Part shown: piece by piece, positions 52,853 through 61,093 of the stretch
Layout of the letters: the number at the start of each line of letters is the position of its first letter
Numbering within the stretch: position 1 is the stretch's first letter
From: Planctomycetaceae bacterium
GTDB lineage: Bacteria > Planctomycetota > Phycisphaerae > Phycisphaerales > SM1A02
Direction: 5' to 3'
Assembly: GCA_947490615.1 (NCBI GenBank)
Contig: CANLHK010000011.1
Coordinates: 1-64,000, forward strand
DNA length: 64,000 nt
Position numbers and translations under genes: made by a program
Notes under the pieces: generated by a model
What the model was told of the DNA's origin: nothing
Databases searched by the model: none
What the model saw: only the letters and a program-made list of their open reading frames with translations

Positions 52853-54620
52853 CGTATCGCGCCTTGAGCGTGCGCACACCTTCTTCTCCAACATAGTGCA
52901 GCATGATCCGCTCATCGATTTGCGTCATGTCAAAGAGCATGAGCGCGTCGAGCACATCAGAGAAGTCCGCGTCAACATTGAAGGCGAGAAGCCGCGCGTT
53001 CAGGCGCAGATATTGGCGCAAGAGCACGGGGACGGCGCGTTGGCCGCGCTCGATCTCTTCGATGAGTCGTTCGACATGGAGAATGTCGGTGGTGGCTTCC
53101 GCCCGCTCCTGCTCAGTCCAACACGGAATCTCGTGGCGCTCAGGCGGGTTTCGCGGCGCGACGAGTTTCGAGAACGGCGCCGAGAGTCGATGCCGCTCGA
53201 GGAACTCCATGATGAGTTCGCGCGACATCGAGTCGTAGGCGCTTGAGATGCTCACGGGGCCGAACATGCGTCGGTGCCCCTTGGCAAGCATGAACATGCC
53301 GATGCCGCGCCACAAGAGTGCGAGCGGCAGAGGTTGTCGTTGGTACTCAGGCCGCACATAGGAACGGCCGAGTTCGACCGCATCGCCGAGTTCCTCGATC
53401 AGGCGCGGTGAGAACTCAAACAGCGTGCTGGTGTAGAGCCCGCGGACGCCGACGCCTCCCGTGACCTCGCTCACCACACCTGCTCGGTAGCCACCGACGA
53501 TCTCCTGATTCTCACGATGCCAGACAATGATCTGGTGGTAGGTCTCGTCGTACCCGTCAATGTCAATCGGCTTCCCGCAGCCTTCGCCGACCGCGCGGAA
53601 CGAAATCTCACGCAGCCGCCCAATCTCGTGCATCGACAACGGAATCAACGCTGCGCGGGTGACGAACACATCAAACGCCGCCTCGCTGAAGAGGAGCGAT
53701 CCTTCGGCAAGACCCGCGAGTTCTGCGGCGAGTTCAGGGCCGGTCGAGTGCGCTTCAGCGATCGGCTCGAGGACTTGCTCCGCGCGTGGAAGCGGCTTGG
53801 TCTTACAGAGCAACTGGCTGCGACCACGAACGAGGCGTGTCAGAGATTCCGCATCGATCGCAACGCCCGAGGTAGAAATCGGTCGGCCAATGCGCAGCGA
53901 CATCTCTTGACCACACCGCGCGAGGAACTCTTTGGGAAGCAGCGCTGTGCGAAGGAATGGGTGGATCAATCCCGCTGCGTGAAACCGAGGGCGATTCGTT
54001 CCATCGAACCACGCGGGGACAACCCGTGCCTCGGAAGCCAAGGCGAGACGCGCGGGAATCGTCGACCACGGCGGATCGTGTGGACTGAACTTCCCCCACT
54101 GCGCAGCGCTGACCTCACCCGCGGGAAAGCATGCCAGCACATGTCCATCCTTGAGCCACCTCATCGCCTCACGCAGTGCTGCGGCGTTGCGCCGCGAAGC
54201 GCCCTCTCCGCCGAACGGATCGACGAAGAGACTGAACTCTGCAAGAAAGGGAAATCGCTCGAGGAAACGGTTGGTGAGCAATTTGACATCGCTGCGGCGT
54301 CGGAGCAGCGATGCGAGCAAGACCGTTCCATCGGCACCGCCATACGGGTGATTCGCGCAAACGACGACGGGGCCCTTGAGTGGGAGCCGCTCGAGTTCAC
54401 CCTCGGCGATCTGCGGTTGAAGTCCCGTGGCCTTGAGGACGCGCTCCATGACGGGGATCGTCGGGTCGCCGAGTTCGACCTCGCGAACCAGCGCCTCAAT
54501 CCGATCCAGCCCGATGACGCGATCGGCCACACGCAGCGGCGCATCCACGAGTGTGCGAACCCAGCGCGTGCGCGGTCGCGAAATCTCGACAGGGATGCGT
54601 GGGTGCGAGCTCGAGGACAT
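52830..54620 (-). CDS. Fused lysophospholipid acyltransferase and GNAT N-acyltransferase (OlsF-like)
   Basis: A 596-residue two-domain protein. Residues about 60-280 are a PlsC-type acyltransferase with catalytic NHPYGGADG (His 91, Asp 97) and FPAGEVS. Residues about 310-590 are a GNAT-like domain of the OlsB/hemolysin family (VGGYRAGVVSE, ELGRSYVRPEYQRQPLPLAL, LFGPVSISSAYDSMS-like). In OlsF of Serratia and in flavobacteria the same order makes ornithine lipid: the C-terminal part acylates ornithine, the N-terminal part adds the second chain. The same role here is likely but not proven; related fusions make other amino-acid lipids. Ornithine lipids replace phospholipids under phosphate limitation, beside pssA and cls. 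Confidence 0.85.
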   Translation of the reverse strand: MSSSSHPRIPVEISRPRTRWVRTLVDAPLRVADRVIGLDRIEALVREVELGDPTIPVMERVLKATGLQPQIAEGELERLPLKGPVVVCANHPYGGADGTVLLASLLRRRSDVKLLTNRFLERFPFLAEFSLFVDPFGGEGASRRNAAALREAMRWLKDGHVLACFPAGEVSAAQWGKFSPHDPPWSTIPARLALASEARVVPAWFDGTNRPRFHAAGLIHPFLRTALLPKEFLARCGQEMSLRIGRPISTSGVAIDAESLTRLVRGRSQLLCKTKPLPRAEQVLEPIAEAHSTGPELAAELAGLAEGSLLFSEAAFDVFVTRAALIPLSMHEIGRLREISFRAVGEGCGKPIDIDGYDETYHQIIVWHRENQEIVGGYRAGVVSEVTGGVGVRGLYTSTLFEFSPRLIEELGDAVELGRSYVRPEYQRQPLPLALLWRGIGMFMLAKGHRRMFGPVSISSAYDSMSRELIMEFLERHRLSAPFSKLVAPRNPPERHEIPCWTEQERAEATTDILHVERLIEEIERGQRAVPVLLRQYLRLNARLLAFNVDADFSDVLDALMLFDMTQIDERIMLHYVGEEGVRTLKARYGAASPSA

Positions 54621-54743
54621 CAGGGCACATTGTCACTTCTGCAACAGCCGCCGTAACGCGAGCGGCTGCTGAAACCCACGAATAAACGATATTCGCACCC
54701 GATTCACACGGAAGTTCGACGGCCGCGCCGCACGGCGGCGTGG

Positions 54744-54786
54744 AAAAAGCACGCCGCGACCTCGCGGTAACGCGGATCGCGGCGTG
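54744..54786 (-). terminator. Rho-independent terminator of the VPAPG-tailed protein gene
   Basis: On the minus strand a 10-base-pair stem (cacgccgcga / tcgcggcgtg) with an inner cgcg/cgcg pairing is followed by CTTTTTCC. It begins 38 bases after the stop at 54824. Confidence 0.8.
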
Positions 54787-54823
54787 TGGACAGGCTTGTG
54801 AGCGGATCAAACTTCTCAGCGCG

Positions 54824-55552
54824 TTAGCGCTTGCGCCGGCGCGCAGCGAACCCAGCCACGGCGAGGAGCGCCAACGGTCCTGGTGCTGGCACGACGCGGA
54901 ACTGGTCCTGTGCAGTTGGGCTGTTCCAACCCTCCGCATCGACCGACTGGTAGCCACCCTGACCGAGCGAGGCAACCATCGTCGCAAAGATCGTGGCTGC
55001 TTCGCCGGTCAAACCAGCACGGAACGCCCCCGCGGTTGCGGAGATTCGAGTGCGGGCAATGTCCGCTTCATGCGTGCCGAGGTTCTCGTGGATGATTTCC
55101 CACGCCAGCGCGCAGAACGCGGCCGACGATGCGGGAGCTGATCCAGCGAGGCCGATGACGCGTCCGTCAGCTCCGAGCCAGCGCGACATTGCGTCGCGCA
55201 GCAAGAGCGCCTTGGTCGCACCCATTGGTCCTGGGGCAGGCGGAGTCTGCGGTGCTAGTTCCAGCGCCACCGCGGTGTAGATGTAGGAGCTGCCGGCGGT
55301 CACGCCTTGGTAGACCTGCGCACACCAGGTGTACACGGTCTCCCCTTGGACATCCCACTTGTGCTCGGCGAGTTTGAGATTGAACATCGAGACGGCGGCG
55401 TTGGAGTTCCAAGCCAGCGCGGTCGAGTATCCAATGCCGTGTGATTCGAATTCGCCATAGCCAAGGTAGTTGGCTGTGAAGCTGGCCGACGAAGACGCTG
55501 CAGCGAGACCGATGGCCGCTGCCCCGATTCCCAACATCAGTGGACGATTCAT
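54824..55552 (-). CDS. VPAPG-tailed (PEP-CTERM-like) exported protein, thioester-domain-like body
   Basis: A 242-residue secreted protein. Signal peptide at residues 1-24 (GIGAAAIGLAAASSSAS). The C-terminus VVPAPGPLALLAVAGFAARR is a sorting signal of the PEP-CTERM type (short motif, membrane helix, Arg cluster), recognised by an exosortase in related bacteria. The body contains VYTWCAQVYQGV (Cys 77), PPAPGPMGATKALLLRD and AAFCALAWEIIHE (Cys 147). The last motif is like AAFQLALWEI of thioester-domain relatives, with Cys where Gln is expected. GGGAG upstream (GGGAGAA, minus strand) is a fair Shine-Dalgarno. No exosortase gene is in the window. Confidence 0.85.
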   Translation of the reverse strand: MNRPLMLGIGAAAIGLAAASSSASFTANYLGYGEFESHGIGYSTALAWNSNAAVSMFNLKLAEHKWDVQGETVYTWCAQVYQGVTAGSSYIYTAVALELAPQTPPAPGPMGATKALLLRDAMSRWLGADGRVIGLAGSAPASSAAFCALAWEIIHENLGTHEADIARTRISATAGAFRAGLTGEAATIFATMVASLGQGGYQSVDAEGWNSPTAQDQFRVVPAPGPLALLAVAGFAARRRKR

Positions 55553-55684
55553 TTCTAGATTCTCCCGGGCGCCGAGACGCCCCCCTTTTGTTCTTTCGCA
55601 CCAGCGAACTGTGGTCCGAGCCACACTGGACTCGACACCGATCACTGGTAGAAAGCATCATGGCGCGAGAGTTTGCGCAAGCAC

Positions 55685-55699
55685 TGTCCAGTTCGGACA
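55685..55699. promoter_or_regulatory. Palindromic operator candidate TGTCC-N5-GGACA
   Basis: A perfect inverted repeat with 5-base arms and 5-base spacer, 133 bases upstream of the VPAPG protein ATG. Nothing else in the region repeats it. It could bind a dimeric regulator. Confidence 0.35.
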
Positions 55700-55789
55700 A
55701 TTCTCATAAACCTCTTTCAGCCGTTGATTTACAACCGATTTATCCGAGAGATTCTTGGACGTAAGTCTTGTGGCATCTCGACAAAGAGA

Positions 55790-55830
55790 CAGGCCACGCC
55801 CCCCGTTTCCGCTCGGGGGGCAATGGCCTG
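55790..55830. repeat. Strong GC-rich hairpin
   Basis: Outer arms CAGGCCA and TGGCCTG, an internal loop, and inner arms GCCCCCCG and CGGGGGGC around an 8-base loop. No T run on either side, so it is not a normal terminator. It may be an RNA element or the scar of a mobile element. Confidence 0.5.
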
Positions 55831-56244
55831 CTCGTGTATCGGTTGATGAGCTCGGAGCGTTCGATCAGGGTCGAGGCTCCATCAAGCACTGGGTCAGAGT
55901 GCGTTAGGGCACCACTTGGTTCCCAGGATTGAGCCAGGATGATCGGTTGGGATTCGGGTCAAACTCCGCGGCAAGGGCGAGATAGGAAATCGGTCACGAT
56001 GCTCTCTGCCGTTGCCTCGATTGCCGAGAGCGACACGACACAGCGCTTGATCCATCCAACCCAATGATTCCCATGTTCCCTGCCGCTTCCTACGCGGGGG
56101 GGACCCGCAGTGAGGCGACAGCCGAAACTACCTCCGGCAGGAGCCAATGCAACCGCGACACGAGATCGATCCGCGATTCCGACCGCGACGGATTGCCGTA
56201 ACTGCTTCTGCGAATGAGACTTCTGGAATTATGCCCCGACGCAT

Positions 56245-57468
56245 TCAGGCGAACTCGCGCCGCAGCACCTTGAGCCCGTCCACGAGCTGGCGGATGTGAG
56301 GAGCCTCGTGGGCAGCCGAGATCTGAACTCGCAATCTCGCGTGACCCTCTGCTACGACGGGGAAGCCGAAGCCGATGGCAAACACGCCGAGCTCGAGAAG
56401 CCGCTTGGACATCGCGATGGCCTTGGCGGTGTCGTGCACGATGATCGGGCAGATCGCCGTTGGGCTGTTGAGGACCTCAAAGCCTGCTTCGCGGATCCCC
56501 GCGCGCGCTGCCTCGACATTGGCGCGAAGCTTCGCGACACGCTGCGGCTCCCGCATCAACACTTCGATGGCCTTGTCGGCGCTGCAGGCAATCGTGCAGG
56601 GCAGAGCGTTCGAGAAGAGCGTCGGGCGGCCACGCTGCAAGAGCAGGTCGATCGCGCGCCGCGAACCAGCGATGTACCCGCCTGCTCCGCCGCCGAGCGC
56701 CTTTCCAAGCGTGCCCGTGATGTAATCGATCTGTGTGCCGCAGAGCCCTTGGTGCTCATGCGTGCCGCGACCCGTCTTCCCCATCACGCCGGTGCCGTGC
56801 GAGTCGTCGACCACGAGGTAGGCGCCGAACTCATCACAGATCTTGCGCATCGCAGGAAGATCCGCGATGTCCCCTTCCATCGAGAAGACGCCGTCGGTGA
56901 CGACCCAAATCGTGCCCGTCAATTCAGGATTCGCGCGCGCCTCGGTGAGCTTCGCACGCAGCGAGCTGAGATCGTTGTGGCGATAGACCGTCTTGAGCAA
57001 GCCCTTCTTGATGACTGCAGCCAAGCGAATGCCATCGATGATCGACGCGTGGTTGAGCTCGTCAGAGATGATGAGATCGCCGGGCTCGCAGAGCGTCGGA
57101 AAGATTGCTTCGTTCGCGTTCCAGCAACTCGTGAAGGTGTAGGAGGCCTCAACGCCGTAGAAGTCCGCGATGCGCTGCTCGAGCGCGTGGTGACAGTCGA
57201 AGGTTCCGCAGATGAAGCGGACGCTCGCGGTCCCCGCGCCGTACTTTCGAAGTCCGGCGATGCCCGCTTCGACGACCTCGGGATGATTGGCGAGTCCGAG
57301 GTAGTTGTTCGAGCAGAAACAGGCGACTTCGCCGTACCCCTTGAGTTTCACCGTGGCATCCATCGGGCCTTCGATGGTCTGCAAGTGCTTGAGCTGACCG
57401 CTCTGCTTCAGGCTGTCGAGAATCTGCTGGGTGCGCGAGGGGAAGGTCGGTGCCGCCATGGTCTGCAT
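56245..57468 (-). CDS. kbl: Glycine C-acetyltransferase (2-amino-3-ketobutyrate CoA ligase)
   Basis: A 407-residue PLP enzyme that turns 2-amino-3-ketobutyrate and CoA into glycine and acetyl-CoA. FCSNNYLGLANHPEVV, SVRFICGTFDCHHALEQRIA, DELNHASIIDGIRLA, VDDSHGTGVMGKTGRG and the PLP lysine in TGTLGKALGGGAGG are family hallmarks. TAAACT (57480-57475) ends 6 bases before the ATG. It is the last gene of a set with an unknown membrane protein and tdh; the two enzymes together degrade threonine to glycine. Confidence 0.95.
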   Translation of the reverse strand: MQTMAAPTFPSRTQQILDSLKQSGQLKHLQTIEGPMDATVKLKGYGEVACFCSNNYLGLANHPEVVEAGIAGLRKYGAGTASVRFICGTFDCHHALEQRIADFYGVEASYTFTSCWNANEAIFPTLCEPGDLIISDELNHASIIDGIRLAAVIKKGLLKTVYRHNDLSSLRAKLTEARANPELTGTIWVVTDGVFSMEGDIADLPAMRKICDEFGAYLVVDDSHGTGVMGKTGRGTHEHQGLCGTQIDYITGTLGKALGGGAGGYIAGSRRAIDLLLQRGRPTLFSNALPCTIACSADKAIEVLMREPQRVAKLRANVEAARAGIREAGFEVLNSPTAICPIIVHDTAKAIAMSKRLLELGVFAIGFGFPVVAEGHARLRVQISAAHEAPHIRQLVDGLKVLRREFA

Positions 57469-57542
57469 CCGAAGAGTTTACAGGCGGCTGCTCCCTTTGG
57501 AGAGCGAGAGCTGCGCGCTCGAGCGCGCTGAGCAGTGCAGCC

Positions 57543-58469
57543 TCATTCTTCCTTCTCGAGGAGCGCCTGAAACTCTTCGGCACCCACATAGGTCGGCGGC
57601 ATGGCCTCGCGCCACACGATCCACTTCTTGAGCCAAGGACCCTTCCTCTGGATCGACACCTCCGTGATGGAACAGAGCACGCACTCGCTCTCGAGTGACT
57701 CGTCGCTTTCATGGTGAAGGAGTACGAGGGTCGTTTGTTCCGCCCCACGCTCGGGATCGGCAGGCAGGAGCGTGCTGAAGTCGGCGTAGGTCGGGTCACG
57801 ACCTTCGATCAGCTGCAAGTCCATCACTGGAGTGGCCCGGTCAAACCAATACCCTGACCGCTCGTCCAACATGAATGCACTCGTGAGATAGGACGCTGCG
57901 CGGTAGGACAAGTCGAGGGCGATGGCGGCGCAGATGAGGGCGCCGAAAAAGACTCCTGCGAAGAGCTGCTTGTCAGTCGCGGCGACAGCGCGCAGCCCTG
58001 TGAAACGGTCGCCGAACTCGGGCAACTCACGCAGGACCTCGAGCGCCCCCGCGCCGAGACTGATGTCCCGAAACGGGACGGGCCGTCCCGCGAGCGGCGC
58101 CTCGCTTCCAAGTGGTGCCTGTCCCAAGAGCGCGATGAAACAGGTCAATGCCACAACCACGCCGAGGGCGATGGTGAGAAGTCGCACCATCCACGGCGCA
58201 GCGACCCTGAACCGCGCGAGGGCGATCGCTGCGAGCGCCACAGCGGGCATCGCGCAGAGGGCTCCAATCGTGCCCACAATTGGCGCGCCGCCAAAGCCCC
58301 TTGTCGTCCAACACCAGCGCACGGGAGAGCTCATGAGGCAAAATGCGTAGAGCAGTCCGCTGAGCAACCCGGCGAACAGACAGACCATGGCGGCGCTCTG
58401 CCAACGGCCAAGTGAGCGGCTCGGGATGTACGGCGTTCCCACGAGTGGATGGGAAGGCGCGCGCTCCAT
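57543..58469 (-). CDS. Membrane protein of unknown function between tdh and kbl
   Basis: A 308-residue protein with about five hydrophobic helices (SAAMVCLFAGLLSGLLYAFC, IVGTIGALCAMPAVALAAI, LLTIALGVVVALTCFIAL, and FAGVFFGALICAAIALDL) and a soluble C-terminal part (TLVLLHHESDESLESECVLC). No family is recognised. It is one of three minus-strand genes, 3 bases after tdh and 74 bases before kbl, so co-expression with threonine degradation is possible but not a proof of shared function. Confidence 0.6.
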   Translation of the reverse strand: MERAPSHPLVGTPYIPSRSLGRWQSAAMVCLFAGLLSGLLYAFCLMSSPVRWCWTTRGFGGAPIVGTIGALCAMPAVALAAIALARFRVAAPWMVRLLTIALGVVVALTCFIALLGQAPLGSEAPLAGRPVPFRDISLGAGALEVLRELPEFGDRFTGLRAVAATDKQLFAGVFFGALICAAIALDLSYRAASYLTSAFMLDERSGYWFDRATPVMDLQLIEGRDPTYADFSTLLPADPERGAEQTTLVLLHHESDESLESECVLCSITEVSIQRKGPWLKKWIVWREAMPPTYVGAEEFQALLEKEE

Positions 58470-58472
58470 GCG

Positions 58473-59546
58473 TCAGCAGCCGTAGCGTGCGCGGATCTTC
58501 GGCACGAGGTACTCGGCGAAAGCGCGATTGAAATCGTGCTGCGGCTTCCAGTTCCAATCGCGGCGCGCGGCGCTGTCGTCGCAGTCTTCGGGCCACGAGT
58601 CGACGATGCGCTGGCGCTCGATGGTTGGCGCGTAGCTCATCGTGGCCGTTGGGAAGAACTCGCGCACCTTGGCAGCGATCTCTTCCGCACTCGGAGCAAA
58701 CGCGCTCACGTTGTAGACGAGGCGCGAGAGCTTCTCACGGGGCGCGTCGGCAAGTTCCATGAGTGAACGCACGGCATCAGGCATGGTCATGAAGGGAATG
58801 CGCGCGTCGGGACGCACGAAGCAGGCGTACGCCTTGCCTTGCGCGGCGGAGTGCAGCATCTCGGGGCCGTAGTCGCTGGTTCCGCCCGTTGGCACGGTGT
58901 CTGCAGAAATGATGCCAGGAAAGCGAATCGAGCGGAAGTCGACAGTGCACTCGGCACGATCGGCTGCAAGCAATCGATAGTGTCGCGCGTAGTAGCGGCC
59001 CATCTCCTCGACGGCGCGCTTGTTCACGCCATACATCGTGATCGGTTCAAGGCACTGATCCTCAGTCACGCGACCCGCTGCGCGCTTCAACGCGAGCGTC
59101 GGCACTCCATACACCGCGATCGTCGATGGAAAGAGGAACTTCACTGCACTTCCGCGCCGCGTCGCGCTGTCGGCTGCGAGCTTGAGCAGATTCGCGCTGC
59201 CCATGACATTGACCTTGAGCGCGAGCTCAGGATTCTTCTCACCACGGGTTGAGAGCAACGCCGCAAGATGCCAGACTTCGCTGACATCGTGCTTGAGCGC
59301 GATCGCGTCAATCGCCGCTGCATCGCTGACATCGCAGGCATAACTCGCAGAGGTGTGGGCCGCGCGATCTTGCGAGAGCTCACGCACATCCATCCCGATG
59401 ATCTCGCGCTGTCCCTTGAAGCGGTGTGCGAGCGCCGCAAGCAACGCGTGCCCCATCTCGCCTCCAGCTCCAGAAACAAGGATGGCACCAGTGTCGGTGG
59501 CGGCGGTGCGGTTCGACTTCGGCTCGGTCATCGTGGCGTTGGTCAT
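58473..59546 (-). CDS. tdh: L-threonine 3-dehydrogenase, NAD-epimerase (SDR) type
   Basis: A 357-residue extended SDR. ILVSGAGGEMGHALLAAL is the NAD-binding Gly motif, VWHLAALLSTRGEKNP and FLFPSTIAVYGVP are the middle strands, and YGVNK holds the catalytic Tyr/Lys. The end (VYNVSAFAPSAEEIAAKV, DSWPEDCDDSAARRDWNW) is specific for the epimerase-type threonine dehydrogenase found in trypanosomes, flavobacteria and others. It makes 2-amino-3-ketobutyrate, the substrate of Kbl. The ATG at 59546 is chosen; an upstream frame is open but starts inside the cupin gene's promoter. A TATACT (59595-59590) gives a leader of about 40 bases. Confidence 0.9.
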   Translation of the reverse strand: MTNATMTEPKSNRTAATDTGAILVSGAGGEMGHALLAALAHRFKGQREIIGMDVRELSQDRAAHTSASYACDVSDAAAIDAIALKHDVSEVWHLAALLSTRGEKNPELALKVNVMGSANLLKLAADSATRRGSAVKFLFPSTIAVYGVPTLALKRAAGRVTEDQCLEPITMYGVNKRAVEEMGRYYARHYRLLAADRAECTVDFRSIRFPGIISADTVPTGGTSDYGPEMLHSAAQGKAYACFVRPDARIPFMTMPDAVRSLMELADAPREKLSRLVYNVSAFAPSAEEIAAKVREFFPTATMSYAPTIERQRIVDSWPEDCDDSAARRDWNWKPQHDFNRAFAEYLVPKIRARYGC

Positions 59547-59605
59547 TGGTCGTGAGGGGAGAAAAAGGAGGTGCGCGACGCGAATGGCGAGTATAGGTTG
59601 TCGCC

Positions 59606-60061
59606 ATGAGCACACAGGCCATCCCGCTCCCTGAGCGCAGCGAATCCGCACAGGACATCATCCGACTCCTCGACCTTGCGGTGCATCCCGAGGGCGGGTT
59701 CTATCGGGAAACATGGCGTGATCAGCCGACTGATGGCACCCGCGGCACAGGGACCGCGATCTACTTTCTCCTTGAAGGCGGCGTCGAGAACCGCTGGCAT
59801 CGCGTGGACGCCGCAGAGGTTTGGCATTTCTACGCCGGTGCGCCGCTCGAGCTCAGTATCGCGGCAGCGGGCCGTGCTTCCGAGACAGCGGTGCTTGGGA
59901 CGGGACTCCTCGACGGTGAGCGTCCGCAGATCATCGTTCCAGCGATGGCCTGGCAACGCGCGCGTTCACTTGGCGTGTGGACACTGGTCGGTTGCACCGT
60001 GAGTCCCGCGTTTGAGTTCTCGAAGTTTGAGATCGCGCCTGACGGACGCGCTCCCTGCTGA
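59606..60061 (+). CDS. Cupin-fold DUF985 protein
   Basis: A 151-residue single cupin. DIIRLLDLAVHPEGGFYRET and GTAIYFLLEGGVENRWHRVD, followed by VWHFYAGAPLEL and VGCTVSPAFEFSKFEIA, are DUF985 hallmarks. Relatives are proposed to bind sugars or to act as isomerases; the role is unsettled. TATAGG (59592-59597) ends 8 bases before the ATG and overlaps the divergent -10 of tdh, so the 59-base interval looks like a shared two-way promoter. Confidence 0.88.
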   Translation: MSTQAIPLPERSESAQDIIRLLDLAVHPEGGFYRETWRDQPTDGTRGTGTAIYFLLEGGVENRWHRVDAAEVWHFYAGAPLELSIAAAGRASETAVLGTGLLDGERPQIIVPAMAWQRARSLGVWTLVGCTVSPAFEFSKFEIAPDGRAPC

Positions 60062-60084
60062 TCGAAACCAATTCGACTGGCGCG

Positions 60085-61011
60085 TCAGCGCGTGCAACCG
60101 AGTCGCTCAAGCAAGGCACGCGTCGCGATGATTCCATCGTGTTCGCTCAGGCGCTTGCCTTCGTACTCGATACCGATTGGTCCCGTGTACTTCGCGGCGC
60201 GCACGAGTTCAAGGAGCTTGGGGTAATTGAGAATCGTCTCGTTGCCCGTAGCATCGAAGTCGTAGCTCTTGGCGGACACGCCCTTGGCAAAGGGCAACAC
60301 CAGTTCGACATTGCGCACGGGATCCTGCAGAACACCCTTCTCGTCGCGCCAGTTTCCAAAATCTGGAAGCGTGCCACACGCAGGATCCTTGACCGCCGCG
60401 ATGACGCCCCTGAGCCACGCGCCGTCGGAGCTCAGGCCGCCGTGGTTCTCGACGATGACCTGGAGGCCGTACGGCTTGGCCAGCGCGACCAACTTCGAAA
60501 GTCCATCCGAGCAGTGCTTGGCCTGCTCATCTTTCGAACCTTCGCCGATCGCGTTCACGCGAATCGAATGGCAGCCGAGTGCCGTGGCGAGCTCGAGCCA
60601 CTTGGTGTGGTTCTCCGCGAAAGTCTTGCGCGCGCTCTCGTCTACTGCCCCGCAGATCCCTTCGCCGTCACACATGATGAGCACGCTGGTGACGCCGTGA
60701 TCCTTGCAACGCTTCAAGAGCTCTGCAGCAAGCGTCTTCTCGCCGATGCGTGGGCGATAGAACGAGTTGACATACTCGAGGCGCGAGAGGCCAAACTCCT
60801 CACGCGCAATCTTGGCGAAGTCCATCGCATCGTCGACCTTTGCGGGCCGCTCTTCAGGCTTGCAAAGCCCAAAGCGACGGTGGAGCGACCACTGCGCGAG
60901 AGAGATCGGATTTGGAAAGGGCTTCGGCGTTGCGCTCGTAATCGACTGAAGCGATGTGAGCGGCGTGAGCGAGGCAAGCCCGAGGAGTTGAATGGCATCG
61001 CGGCGGTGCAT
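60085..61011 (-). CDS. Exported TIM-barrel protein of the sugar phosphate isomerase/epimerase type
   Basis: A 308-residue AP endonuclease-2-like TIM barrel. It begins MHRRDAIQLLGLASLTPLTS, a twin-arginine-like signal with one Arg pair. EYVNSFYRP, VLIMCDGEGICG, IRVNAIGEGSKDEQ, VIVENHGGLSSDG, GTLPDFGNWRDEK and IGIEYEGKRL follow the xylose-isomerase-like barrel pattern, with Glu, His and Asp for metal. Planctomycetes have many such TAT-exported isomerase-like proteins of unknown substrate. It is divergent from the acylase gene. Confidence 0.85.
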   Translation of the reverse strand: MHRRDAIQLLGLASLTPLTSLQSITSATPKPFPNPISLAQWSLHRRFGLCKPEERPAKVDDAMDFAKIAREEFGLSRLEYVNSFYRPRIGEKTLAAELLKRCKDHGVTSVLIMCDGEGICGAVDESARKTFAENHTKWLELATALGCHSIRVNAIGEGSKDEQAKHCSDGLSKLVALAKPYGLQVIVENHGGLSSDGAWLRGVIAAVKDPACGTLPDFGNWRDEKGVLQDPVRNVELVLPFAKGVSAKSYDFDATGNETILNYPKLLELVRAAKYTGPIGIEYEGKRLSEHDGIIATRALLERLGCTR

Positions 61012-61051
61012 GGGATCCGCGCACGCTACCCAAACACGAAGCGACGAGGCG

Positions 61052-61074
61052 CGCAGCCTGCGAGAAGGGCTGCG
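61052..61074. repeat. Copy of a short intergenic hairpin element
   Basis: CGCAGCC and GGCTGCG arms with an intervening 9 bases, followed by AAAAAA and the TATACT box. The flank aagcgacgaggcg and the end cgaaaaaact match the hairpin region near 46590-46642. Confidence 0.45.
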
Positions 61075-61081
61075 AAAAAAC

Positions 61082-61087
61082 TATACT
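61082..61087 (+). promoter_or_regulatory. -10 hexamer of the acylase gene
   Basis: TATACT ends 6 bases before the ATG at 61094, which predicts a leaderless transcript. Confidence 0.5.
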
Positions 61088-61093
61088 TGGCGC

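Larger units (their letters stand above)
55553..56244. other. 692-base intergenic region with palindromes, no gene seen
   Basis: The longest gene-free stretch. Its left part is the promoter region of the VPAPG protein. TGTCC-AGTTC-GGACA (55685-55699) is a perfect 15-base palindrome like an operator. A 41-base hairpin at 55790-55830 (CAGGCCA/TGGCCTG outside, GCCCCCCG/CGGGGGGC inside) is strong and lacks a T run. The right part (55840-56240) has short frames on both strands, none with a family motif or good length. I see no riboswitch consensus that I can name. Confidence 0.5.

Noticed and set aside
55685-55720. Sigma54 promoter (TGG..TTGC) upstream of the VPAPG gene
   Set aside because: A TGGACA and TTGC pair exists, but the GG to GC spacing is 9 and not 10 bases, and the first box differs from TGGCAC.
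53517-57531. Long plus-strand frames (53517-54656 and 56296-57531)
   Set aside because: Opposite the acyltransferase and kbl; both real genes show complete motifs.
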